From Nitrospira sp. (GTDB taxonomy: Bacteria > Nitrospirota > Nitrospiria > Nitrospirales > Nitrospiraceae): a DNA stretch of 64,000 bases. Of this stretch, positions 26,382 through 35,100 are shown in pieces. The notes beneath the pieces were generated by a model, which was not told where the DNA came from, ran no database searches, and worked only from the letters and a program-made list of their open reading frames with translations. The stretch is from NCBI GenBank assembly GCA_024998565.1, contig JACOEM010000011.1:62001-126000 (forward strand), read 5' to 3'. Position numbers and translations under genes: made by a program. Each line of letters starts with the position of its first letter. Position 1 is the stretch's first letter.

Positions 26382-26609
26382 ATGACGTGCACGCGATGTG
26401 AAGGTTTGATGGTGGCGGACGATTTGATCGATCTGCAGGAAAGTTATCACCCCATGCGGCTGAGTGCGCACCGGTGCCTGAGCTGCGGCAATGTGGTCGA
26501 TACGCTGATCCAGCGCCATCGGATGGTGCAGAATTCTCATCTCCATCCTGTTCCGGCCTCGGCTCCCGAGAAGCCGTTCCTCTTTGATCTCATCAAGCTG
26601 ACGGCGTAG
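26382..26609 (+). CDS. Small zinc-ribbon protein
   Basis: A 75-residue protein with two CxxC pairs: C3-x2-C6 (MTCTRCEG) and a second pair in 'HRCLSCGNVVD' near residues 32-35, which form a treble-clef/zinc-ribbon knuckle. The family is otherwise unknown. GGAGG at 26371-26375 is six bases before the ATG at 26382; a longer frame from 26250 lacks such a site. It is followed by a strong palindrome (26616) and, after 245 bp, the HExxH gene. A sigma-54-type promoter lies upstream, implying induction by a specific signal. Confidence 0.8.
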   Translation: MTCTRCEGLMVADDLIDLQESYHPMRLSAHRCLSCGNVVDTLIQRHRMVQNSHLHPVPASAPEKPFLFDLIKLTA

Positions 26610-26615
26610 GTTTTC

Positions 26616-26645
26616 CCCCGCGAAACCGGCGCCGGTTTCGCGGGG
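26616..26645 (+). terminator. Perfect 30-base palindrome after the zinc-ribbon gene
   Basis: Fifteen-base perfect arms, CCCCGCGAAACCGGC and its complement, directly abut one another. It begins seven bases after the stop codon and is very stable. There is no clear T-run after it (only TTG), so it may be an unusual terminator or a 3'-end stabiliser rather than a canonical rho-independent site. Confidence 0.6.
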
Positions 26646-26793
26646 TTGTCCCGCCGACGCAGCAGCCTCGACGAATCGTCCTCCGCCAGGCGTGGCCGCT
26701 CTCTCGACATTTCTTCCCCTGGTTGTTCCTATCGCTTCATCGGAGATGACTTCATTCCCGCAGTCGGTCGCCACCTGGCTGGCTTGTCAGTCG

Positions 26794-26818
26794 GCGGGCA
26801 CTCGCGTAGAGTGCCCGC
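26794..26818. repeat. Inverted repeat before the HExxH gene
   Basis: Ten-base perfect arms GCGGGCACTC and GAGTGCCCGC surround GCGTA. It lies 35 bp upstream of the preferred start at 26854. The GAGTGCCC half resembles the half-site of the nearby sigma-54 activator palindrome (GAGTGCCCA), so it could be a related operator; a leader hairpin is the other reading. Confidence 0.45.
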
Positions 26819-26853
26819 GCGACACCCTATGTGATCCAGAAAGGCTGCAGCGG

Positions 26854-28401
26854 ATGACGTTATTAGATGCGCGGGTACTGGAACAGCTGATGTCGGAATT
26901 CCGGCGCTCGATGCGAGGGTTGCTCAAGGAAGTATGTCAGGATTTTGAACGGAATTATGCCGACGCTGTCTGCACGTTCGGGTTGCCGGTCGATTGGTTT
27001 CGTACGTTGGGACAGTCGTTCGAATCCGAGGACTACGGCAATTGGAAGGTGGTCGGGTGGATCGAGTCGCTGAACGACTTGCTGTATTTTGTCGACATCC
27101 TGGTGCAGGTGCGGCAGGAGCGATCTCGCGGAGAGATTGCCGCGCAGCTCCGCGCGGAGTTTAGGGAAAAATTCTACGAGCACGGGTATGCCGATGAGAT
27201 TTTCCCCAACGGCAAGCCTGAGCCTCGCCTCCTGCTTTCTCGACTGACCGCCTTTTGCCAGCGGTTGGCGCGGGAAATCACGCAAGAGTCTGTCTGCCTC
27301 GCTCCCCAGCTGGCTTGTGCGTGGGTAGCCGGGCAGGGTAAGGACGCGTGGCTGGTGCCCTGTGATTTGAATGCGAATGTGGAACGTGTCGAATTGCCCT
27401 GGGTCTGTGCGGTCGGCACGGCAGGCTTGTCCTATGTGGCTCCAGCCCCGGTCCGATCGGCGCTCAAACGGACAGGAGGGCAGGGTGAATTTCTGATCAA
27501 GCCGTCCGGGATCGATCTGCTGGTCGGCGATCAAGACTATGCCCTGGTTGCATACGGCAAGAAGGCGCGGTGGCATTGGCGGCGTCTCGAGCCCCTGTGC
27601 CTCAGGGAGAGCCAATATGGCGCGCTTGTACTCGGGCCGACACTGGTCTATGGAAAAGACAAGACGCCGGTGGCGGTGCGGCCGACGAGGCCGGAGATTG
27701 CCGCACGCATGCGACGGGCACTGTCTGTTATTGCGTCGGCCTGGCCGGAGGGGGATCGGCTGCTGGCGTTATTGACCTCGCGTGTCGTACCGCTCAAAGC
27801 CTCCGGTGTAGTGAGCTTCAGCTACCGGCATCGTCCCGGGCTCTCTGCCATCAATTGTTTTGACCGTGACCGGCTCGATTTGATCGACGATCTGATCCAC
27901 GAGAACAGCCACCATCACCTCAATTTGCTGCTGCGCAAAGACGCGATGTATCAACACGATCACAACCAGGAGATTTTTTATTCACCCTGGCGGCGCAGTC
28001 TGCGGCCGCTGAGAGGGATTCTTCACGCGACCTTCACGTTCACCATGGGGGCGATGCTGTTCGAGAGGCTGTCTACGTGGGCATCCAGTCGGGCGGGGAC
28101 TGCACGATGGAAAAGGGCTGGCCTCAGCCCGCGCGATCTTGAGCGGGCCCGCTATCGCTGTCTCGAAGAAATCGATTCGGTGCGGTACTCGTTGAACGAT
28201 CTCGATCTTGCGGGCGGCCATTTCAAATGGCTGACTCGCGGAGGTAAGCAAGTGGTGACGCAATTGGCCGATGCGCTGGCACACATTGAACAACAGATGC
28301 TGACCCATGAGAAAGATGTGAGCCGGTCGTCGTTCGGTCCCGCCTTGCGCCGCCATCGAGCCGAGTTGGCCCGTGCGCGCGAGTTGTTTAGCCTGATGTA
28401 A
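26854..28401 (+). CDS. Large HExxH-motif protein, possible aKG-HExxH-type hydroxylase
   Basis: A 515-residue protein whose C-terminal half has HENSH at residues 349-353 in 'DDLIHENSHHHLNLLL', followed by 'YSPWRRSLRPLRGILHATFTF'. This arrangement resembles the 'HExxH motif-containing' family now called aKG-HExxH-type peptide beta-hydroxylases, which modify ribosomal peptides; a zinc peptidase is the alternative. The N-terminal ~250 residues are unrecognised. The ATG at 26854 is preferred over GTG at 26692 because the longer frame would cover a hairpin and adds a non-conserved-looking stretch. No peptide precursor or radical-SAM gene is adjacent. Confidence 0.7.
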   Translation: MTLLDARVLEQLMSEFRRSMRGLLKEVCQDFERNYADAVCTFGLPVDWFRTLGQSFESEDYGNWKVVGWIESLNDLLYFVDILVQVRQERSRGEIAAQLRAEFREKFYEHGYADEIFPNGKPEPRLLLSRLTAFCQRLAREITQESVCLAPQLACAWVAGQGKDAWLVPCDLNANVERVELPWVCAVGTAGLSYVAPAPVRSALKRTGGQGEFLIKPSGIDLLVGDQDYALVAYGKKARWHWRRLEPLCLRESQYGALVLGPTLVYGKDKTPVAVRPTRPEIAARMRRALSVIASAWPEGDRLLALLTSRVVPLKASGVVSFSYRHRPGLSAINCFDRDRLDLIDDLIHENSHHHLNLLLRKDAMYQHDHNQEIFYSPWRRSLRPLRGILHATFTFTMGAMLFERLSTWASSRAGTARWKRAGLSPRDLERARYRCLEEIDSVRYSLNDLDLAGGHFKWLTRGGKQVVTQLADALAHIEQQMLTHEKDVSRSSFGPALRRHRAELARARELFSLM

Positions 28402-28461
28402 GCACTGTCATGTCGCCTGCCCGGCAGTGACTGCTAACGCCACGGCATTTCGTGTGGAGAA

Positions 28462-28611
28462 TTAGTTCTCTGGGTCCGGTAGCACGATGCGGATTTCCAC
28501 CGCCGCGTGATGGACGTGATTCGAGCAGATTGTCCCGTCATACTTCCAGTCGTCGTATCCAGCAAGATACGATGAGTATCCAAGAAGATACGGTAGGCGG
28601 AGTCTTGGACT
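28462..28611 (-). pseudogene. Possible remnant of a small gene
   Basis: The last ~45 residues of this frame read as ordinary protein ('YDGTICSNHVHHAAVEIRIV...PDPEN') with mostly G/C third positions, ending in TAA at 28462-28464. Upstream in the frame the residues become Arg/Ser/Thr-rich and unprotein-like and I see no ribosome-binding site, so a 5'-truncated gene is the best reading. The start given is only approximate. Confidence 0.25.
28555..28591. repeat. Two tandem copies of a 16-base dyad
   Basis: GTATCCAGCAAGATAC (28555-28570) and GTATCCAAGAAGATAC (28576-28591) are spaced with a 21-base period. Each has five-base arms GTATC/GATAC. They may be paired regulator sites or small RNA hairpins at the convergent 3' ends. 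Confidence 0.5.
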
Positions 28612-28844
28612 GAATGTCCTGGCCGCATGTCTCCTGTAGACCTTGCCAGGAGAGCGAACCTGTCTCGCAGTACTCGCTGTTGTCGGAACGAAGGGTCGTT
28701 GATTTAATCGGTGGTGAGTGCCTCGGTTCGGATTCTGCCAGGTGTCTGCCACTCCGCGCACTTCAGAACTGAGGCGTACCTTTATGGTACGTTGCAAGGA
28801 AGGGCACGACTGAGAACGCCGCCGGGGACCTTTTTCAGCAACCG

Positions 28845-29966
28845 TCAAGGCTCGACGGTGACGTCGACATATGCCGGCACACTATCGGCACCCTTTTTAT
28901 CCGTCACGCGCAGCTTGAAGCGAAAGGTGCGGGTTTCTGAGACGTAGGGCGCGGTAAACGAGGGTTCGGCCATGTTGACATCGAGCATCGCCACTTTGCT
29001 TCCGCGCACCTGACTCCAGGCATAGAACAAGGCTTCGCCTTCCGGGTCGCGACTTTGCAATCCGTTCAAGCGTACCTTCGCGCCGGACTTGACCGTTTTC
29101 GGGGCGCCGGCATCTGCGATCGGTGCTGCGTTCGGCTCAGGATTAACCTCCACCCGGATATCGAGCGTGGCCTGTTTGCCGCTATTGGTGACGGTGAGCG
29201 AGGTTTTGCCGTTGCCGACAATCCGTAGCAGCCCATCCGGTAGGACTTTGAGGATGTGGTCGTCGCCGGAGCTGTATTCCGTGCCCGTGCTGGGGGAGGA
29301 GAGGGGACGCATCACGCCGTCGGCGAATTCTCCCACGACGGGAAGTTCGAAGATCTTGCCGAGGGAGTCGACGTGTCCGTAGGCGGAGGATTGTCCCGTG
29401 CGACCAAGTTGCAGCGGTTTCTCGGTCTCGAAGTCGATGGACAGCAGGTCTGCTGTAGGTCGGACGGTGACAAAGACTTCATCAAACACGGTTTTGCGGC
29501 CCAACCGGCCTTGTGAAATATCGGCGATCGCCAGGAGTCGCATGCGGCCGATGGCATCTGACGGGACAGGCAAGGCGCCACCATAGGGGGGGACGCGGTC
29601 GACGTTGGAGGTCAACGCGGGTAGGGCCACGACAGGCGCTCCGGTGATGCTGTCTTTCCGCCAATACTTCTCTGTGGCCATGCTTCCTTGGGAAGCCTTC
29701 CCTGCTCGATCTTCTCCCTGTTCCACCAGGGCCTCGGTCTGCTCCGGATACCAGTAATAGCGCACTTCGACGAGGCCTGCTTCTCTCCCTGCTTCAACCT
29801 CGACAGGAACTGCCTGGCCGGAGGTCAAGACTGCACCGTCGGACGGAGCAACAATCTTAAAGGCCAATGCCGGCCACACCTGGAGGGAAAGCAAAAGGGT
29901 GAGCGCAACCAGGCACGCACCCGCCTTCTGCCTGTTCGCTGAACCTCTGGATGGTGTCTGTCGCAT
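28845..29966 (-). CDS. Secreted PKD/Ig-like domain protein
   Basis: A periplasmic or surface protein of 373 residues with a signal sequence (about 12-36, ending 'PALA'). A beta-rich body follows, and the last ~90 residues ('NAAPIADAGAPKTVKSGAKVRLNGLQSRDPEGEALFYAW') form a PKD/K319-like Ig domain. Such domains mediate protein or carbohydrate binding. ATG at 29966 has GAGG five bases upstream and is preferred over GTG at 29972. It starts two bases after the permease stop, so the two are translationally linked. Confidence 0.82.
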   Translation of the reverse strand: MRQTPSRGSANRQKAGACLVALTLLLSLQVWPALAFKIVAPSDGAVLTSGQAVPVEVEAGREAGLVEVRYYWYPEQTEALVEQGEDRAGKASQGSMATEKYWRKDSITGAPVVALPALTSNVDRVPPYGGALPVPSDAIGRMRLLAIADISQGRLGRKTVFDEVFVTVRPTADLLSIDFETEKPLQLGRTGQSSAYGHVDSLGKIFELPVVGEFADGVMRPLSSPSTGTEYSSGDDHILKVLPDGLLRIVGNGKTSLTVTNSGKQATLDIRVEVNPEPNAAPIADAGAPKTVKSGAKVRLNGLQSRDPEGEALFYAWSQVRGSKVAMLDVNMAEPSFTAPYVSETRTFRFKLRVTDKKGADSVPAYVDVTVEP

Positions 29967-29968
29967 GC

Positions 29969-31783
29969 TCACCTCGTGAGGTGGTAGGGCACGTCGGTTA
30001 GGATGACGCGATCCTTAAACAGGAGGGCGCCTTTCAGCATGAAGGCCCGTTGATTGTGGAGAATATTTTGCCACCAACGGGCGGGCAGAATTTCCGGGAT
30101 CACCACCGTGACCCAGCATTCCTGATCTTTCTGCAACACCTGTTCGAGATAATCGAGCAACGAGCTCAATACTGATCGATAAGGTGAGGGCAGCACCGTG
30201 AGCGGTACGCCGCAACCCCACTGGGCCCATTGGATTTCCACCCGGGCGGTCTCCTCCGGATCCACATCGACGAGAACCGCACGAATGTCTCCGGAACGGC
30301 TCCGCGCATAGTCCACGGCGCGAATAACGGCCCGATTGACCCCGCCGATCGGGAGGACGACGATGTTGCGCCGGGGCATGGGTGGGCGGTGTCCACGGGA
30401 CAGTGCGACCTGTTCCGAGACGGCCTTATAGTGGGAGCGGATCGCGCGAAAAAACGTAATGAGCAGCGGGATGAGCACGATGACGATCCATGCGCCATGG
30501 GCGAACTTGGTGCTGGCAATAATCAAGGTGGCGATGGCGGTGGTCACGGCGCCGATGCCGTTGACCAACAGCTTCTTTTCCCAGTGCGGCCCCTTCTTGA
30601 CGAGCCAGCGTTTCACCATTCCGGCCTGGGAGATTGTGAAGGAGAGGAACACACCGACGGCATAGAGGGGGATCAGCGCATGGGTGTCGCCGTTGAACAG
30701 GACGATCAGCAGGCAGGAGAAGACGCCGAGAATGATCACGCCGTTCGAAAAGACGAGCCGGTCGCCCATCATGGACATCTGGTGCGGCATATAGCTGTCG
30801 CGGGCCAGGATCGAGGCCAGGCGGGGGAATCCGTTAAAGCTGCTATTGGCGGCCAGAATCAAAATGACCATGGTCGATGCCTGCACGAGAAAATACAGCG
30901 GGCCGGTTCCGAATGTCGCGCGCGCGATTTGAGACACGACAGTCTCATCCTCTTTGGGGACGATGCCGAAGTAGTAGGCCATGGCGCTGATACCGATGAA
31001 CATGGTCCCGAGAATCGCCGCCATACCGATCATGGTAAATGCGGCGTTCTTCGGTTCAGGCTTCTTGAACGCGGAGACCCCGTTCGAGATGACCTCGACT
31101 CCGGTGAGCGCGGTACAGCCGGAAGAAAATGCGCGAAGCAGGAGAAACAGCGTCAACGGCTCCGTGGGCGCCATGCTGGGGAGCGGCTCGACACGTGCCG
31201 CATGGCCGAACAGAATCTGGACGGCGCCGACGCCGAGCATGGCCGTGATGGTTGCGATGAAGATATAGGTCGGCACGGCGAAGATTTGCCCCGACTCGCG
31301 GACACCTCGCAAGTTGACGACCGTCACCAGAAGGATTGCGGCGACGCAGAGAGCTTCACGATGGGGAAGGAGCGCCGGGACGGCTGAGGTGAGCGCGGCC
31401 ATTCCGGCCGCGACGCTGACGGCGACGGTCAACACATAGTCGATCATTAAGGCCGCAGCCGCGACCAGTCCCGGCCATTCGCCGAGGTTCGATTTGCCGA
31501 CAATGTAGGCGCCGCCACCCTCAGGGTATTCAAAAATAATCTGCCGATAGGACATCGTCAGGATAACCAGCAGCCCGATGATCGAGAGGCTGAGCGGGAT
31601 GGAGTAGCCGACCATGGCTGCGCCGGCCAGGGTCAGGACGAGCAGAATTTCCTCCGTGGCGTAAGCCACCGAGGACAAGGCATCGGACGAAAAGACGGCT
31701 AGGGCGAGTCGCTTAGAAAGGCGTTCGTGAGCGGCTTCCTTCGTCTTGAGTGGCAGGCCGACAAGCCAGCGTTTCAAGATCAT
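29969..31783 (-). CDS. APC-family permease related to potassium transporter KimA
   Basis: A 604-residue inner-membrane transporter with about twelve spans. The start 'LALAVFSSDALSSVAYATEEIL' and 'FEYPEGGGAYIVGKSNLGEWPGLVAA' match the KimA/YdaO branch of the APC superfamily, which in Bacillus is a high-affinity K+ importer. A C-terminal cytosolic domain (about 460-604, 'VVLPIGGVNRAVIRAVDYARS') resembles a USP-like fold, which is the c-di-AMP-binding region in KimA. Amino-acid transport cannot be excluded. It is divergent from the multicopper oxidase. Confidence 0.83.
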   Translation of the reverse strand: MILKRWLVGLPLKTKEAAHERLSKRLALAVFSSDALSSVAYATEEILLVLTLAGAAMVGYSIPLSLSIIGLLVILTMSYRQIIFEYPEGGGAYIVGKSNLGEWPGLVAAAALMIDYVLTVAVSVAAGMAALTSAVPALLPHREALCVAAILLVTVVNLRGVRESGQIFAVPTYIFIATITAMLGVGAVQILFGHAARVEPLPSMAPTEPLTLFLLLRAFSSGCTALTGVEVISNGVSAFKKPEPKNAAFTMIGMAAILGTMFIGISAMAYYFGIVPKEDETVVSQIARATFGTGPLYFLVQASTMVILILAANSSFNGFPRLASILARDSYMPHQMSMMGDRLVFSNGVIILGVFSCLLIVLFNGDTHALIPLYAVGVFLSFTISQAGMVKRWLVKKGPHWEKKLLVNGIGAVTTAIATLIIASTKFAHGAWIVIVLIPLLITFFRAIRSHYKAVSEQVALSRGHRPPMPRRNIVVLPIGGVNRAVIRAVDYARSRSGDIRAVLVDVDPEETARVEIQWAQWGCGVPLTVLPSPYRSVLSSLLDYLEQVLQKDQECWVTVVIPEILPARWWQNILHNQRAFMLKGALLFKDRVILTDVPYHLTR

Positions 31784-32139
31784 GGGTCATTATGCCCGAA
31801 GTTGCGGAAGAGAGACAATGGACCGGGAAATGTTGTTGGCGGTGATAGTGCGCGGCAACCTCAGAGTTCGCCCCGGTGGAGAACGTGTATGGAAGTCGAT
31901 CAAGTGAGCGCACGACCGCTTGGCAGCATATGTTGTACGAGCAGGTGAGGGGGTTGACAGAGACGGATCAGTTCAGTAATCTCCGGCACTTGTTTTCTAA
32001 AGGAGTGCCCTGCGTGCGTGATGCCGCAGGATTACAGCCAGAATGCGTATCTCCAGTGTTGAGGATGTCATGTTCTGATCGTAAGCGCTCATAACTTTTC
32101 ATCTGTTTCTTTCCAAACTCTATCCAAGGAGGCCGGTCC
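31784..32139. other. Divergent promoter region of the permease and multicopper oxidase
   Basis: There is no gene in these 356 bp. A candidate sigma-70 promoter for the oxidase gene is TTGACA (31954-31959), 17 bases, then TAATCT (31977-31982), leaving a leader of about 150 bases. AAGGAGG at about 32126-32132 is the ribosome-binding site of the oxidase. No permease promoter was recognised. Confidence 0.45.
31954..31982 (+). promoter_or_regulatory. Candidate sigma-70 promoter of the multicopper oxidase
   Basis: The -35 box TTGACA is perfect and is followed, after 17 bases, by TAATCT, which keeps only three of six consensus -10 bases. The call rests mainly on the -35 box and position. Confidence 0.35.
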
Positions 32140-35100
32140 ATGGATTGTCATTGGTTCACTCGTGTCACATCGCGCGCCCTCAGCGTCATCGCTGGTGGTG
32201 CGCTTGTGTGCCTTCCGCTAGCCGCATCGGCTGAAACTCAGCCGCATGTGGACCATGCGGCGCCGCAACAAACAGCGATGTCTCATCAACTCCCGTCTTG
32301 GGCGGAAAAGTTGAAGGGGCAGACGATCGTCGAAGATGCGATGGCTGGAAAGCCGGAGCGTTCTGCGATGGTTGAGCAGCAGCACCAACGGATCATGGAG
32401 CATTTAACGCATGATCCGCAGGCGCAGCAGGTCAATACGGGTATGTTCAATACCCAGACCATGATGCACCAATATGGAGCAGGCGGTCAGGACCTCCTGT
32501 TGATGTCCGACCCACGAGTGGAGCCAGTGGCACTTGCGGGAGGCGGGAAGTGCCCGGCCTCCGCACCAGTCAGGCAGTACAATGTGTCGGCGATCAATGT
32601 CGAGATCACGCTGAACCAGTGGCTCGATTTTTATCCCGGCTACATGTACACCCTGGATGAGAATCTCGACAAGGTCCGGGCGGAGGAAACGAAAAATCGG
32701 GAAGCGCGTGAGAAAGAGGGCTTTGACCCCGGCGCGGTGATTCCCGGTGTGCAAGCCCAGTGGATTCAGCCGTTGACGATTCGCGGCAACCAGGGGGATT
32801 GCGTCAAGATCAAGTTGAGCAACAAGTTGGAGGGTGGCGAAGACGTCAGCCTTCATATCCATGGCTCCAGCATGGTGGTGAGCGCCACCGGTGCCGCAGC
32901 CGCCACGACGAACTCCGACAGCATCGTTCAGAAGGATAAGAGCGGAGAGTTCGAGTGGTACATTCATCCGAGCACCCAGGAGGGTGTCCGGCAGTTCCAC
33001 ACCTTCGCCAATGACCGCGAGTTGACCGTGATGGGTCTCTTCGGGTCCTTCGTCGTCGAGCCGCGCGGATCCGAATACCTGGAAGCGCTGGGGAGCGGGG
33101 CGCCCACGCCCGCCTCAAGCGGCTGGCAGGTCATGATCAAGAACGGGACCGGACCGGACTTCCGTGAATTCGTCCTGTACTACCACGAGGTCGGCGACGA
33201 GGCCTTCCGCCCCGTCAACAAGAAGGGCGACTTTCTTCCTCAGCGTGATCCGCTGACCGACGCCTATCGCCCTGGCGGTCGTGCGATCAACTATCGCAGC
33301 GAGCCGTTCGGAATCAACAACATGCACGTGCAGCACGAGTACTTCGGATTCGAAGACGAGTCGATGGGCTACAGCTCGTACACCTTCGGGGATCCGTCTC
33401 CCACGATCCCGCGCTCGTACATGGGCGACCCGGCGAAGTTCCGCCTGGTCCACGGCGGATCGGAAGTGTTCCATAGCCACCATCCGCATGGCGGCACCAT
33501 CCGGTGGCCGCGCAGCCCGCGCGCCATCGATGACATGAATCTGTGGACGACCGCCGGAAACGGACCGGTCAAATATCCCGTCATTCGTGCCAAGACCGAC
33601 CGTGTCGACGTGGAAGTCATCGGGCCGTCGGAAGCGTTGGACCTCGAGACGGAATGTGGATCCGGCCTGTGCCAGCAGCTGGCCGGCGATTTCCTCTTCC
33701 ATTGCCATGTAGCTCACCATTATGTGGCGGGTATGTGGGGATACTGGCGCGTGTACAATACCCTTCAACAGGGCGACATGCGTAATGACGTCATGCCGGA
33801 TCTGCTTGAGCTGCCTGATCGGAAAGGTCGCATCAAGGGTCCGATCACGTCGGACAAGTTAGTTGGTCAGACCGTGGATTGGTTCGGCAAGTCCTTCAAG
33901 ATCGTCGAGAAGGGCAAGAGCGATTGGAAGTCCAATCCGGCTACCGTCACGATCAAGGACTGGGTCGAAATGCAGCTCCCGACGATGGGCAAACCGGGAC
34001 ACAAGAACGATGAAAAGGGACAGACCGTGTCCTACGATGCCACGGTGTTGGATTGGGCTTGGGAAGGCACCCGTGCATTGAGCGAGCCGGAAAGCACGAT
34101 CGACAACCCGAAGTATAAGTCGACCCATCCGGGCAAGCGGCATCCGATCACGTTCGAGCCGTTGACCGGTAAAGTGGCCTGGCCTCACCTCACCCCGCAT
34201 TTCGGGAGACGCGTCATGTTCTCCCCGAACCATGTGGGTGCGCCCTGGTTGGAGATGATCCGCCGGGATGCCAACGGCGAGGAAAGTGTCGATCAGGCTC
34301 TGCCTGGCGAGAACGGTAACTGGAGTCTCTGCCCGGAGAATGCCGGACGGAAGCACTACAATGTCCACTTCATTAAGCTCCCGATCACCATCGCCAAGAA
34401 GACGGGCAAGGAGCCGCCGGTCATCGATCCGAACGGCTTGATCTATGTCTTGCACGAAGAAGAGGCGGAGATTCGGAAGAACGATGACCTGAAGTATCCG
34501 TTGGTCGTCCGCGGCAACATTTACGATTGCGTGGACTGGACCCTGACCAGCGAGTGGGACGACGATGACTACACCAACTTCCAGTCGTCGAAGATCAACA
34601 CCCACTGGCATTTCCTGCAGTTCGACAACCAGGCGTCCGACGGCGTGATCACCGGATTCTCCTATGAACAATCGGTGCGTCCGTTCACGATGCTGGAAAA
34701 GAAGAACGCCAAGGGACTTCCTGTCCCGATGAACACCGTCGTAACCGCCGCCGCGAAGAAGGGCGCGAACACGATCACGGTGAAGAATGCTAAGCAGTTC
34801 CATGTCGGAACCCTGCTGCTTGTCGGGGCCGACAATGTGAAGGGAAATGAAATCTCCCGCATCAAGGCCATCAACGGCAATACGATTACGTTGGCCAAAG
34901 GGCTGAAGAACGATCACCCGGCCAATGACATCGTCACGGTCGAGTTCGTGCGTCAGCGGTTCTGGGTCGATGCGGACGTGGGGACCGTGTTCTGGCACGA
35001 TCACGCGTTCGGTGCGACCACCTGGCCGCACGGCGGCTTCGGCACCTTCATCGCCGAGCCGGTTGGATCGACGTATCATGACCCGAAGACCGGAAAGTTG

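Larger units (their letters stand above)
28402..28844. other. Convergent 440-bp gap with tandem hairpins
   Basis: This lies between the HExxH gene and the PKD-like gene (convergent). It holds two tandem hairpin repeats at 28555-28591. A minus-strand frame ending at 28462 has a coding-like last 40 residues (Tyr- and His-containing, GC-rich third positions) but no good start and a poor upstream part; it may be a decayed gene or a short unannotated one. Confidence 0.5.

Noticed and set aside
28434-28628. 64-residue minus-strand frame as a peptide precursor for the HExxH enzyme
   Set aside because: The repeat-like residues only reflect the DNA dyads, there is no ribosome-binding site, and it competes with the better coding-like frame ending at 28462.
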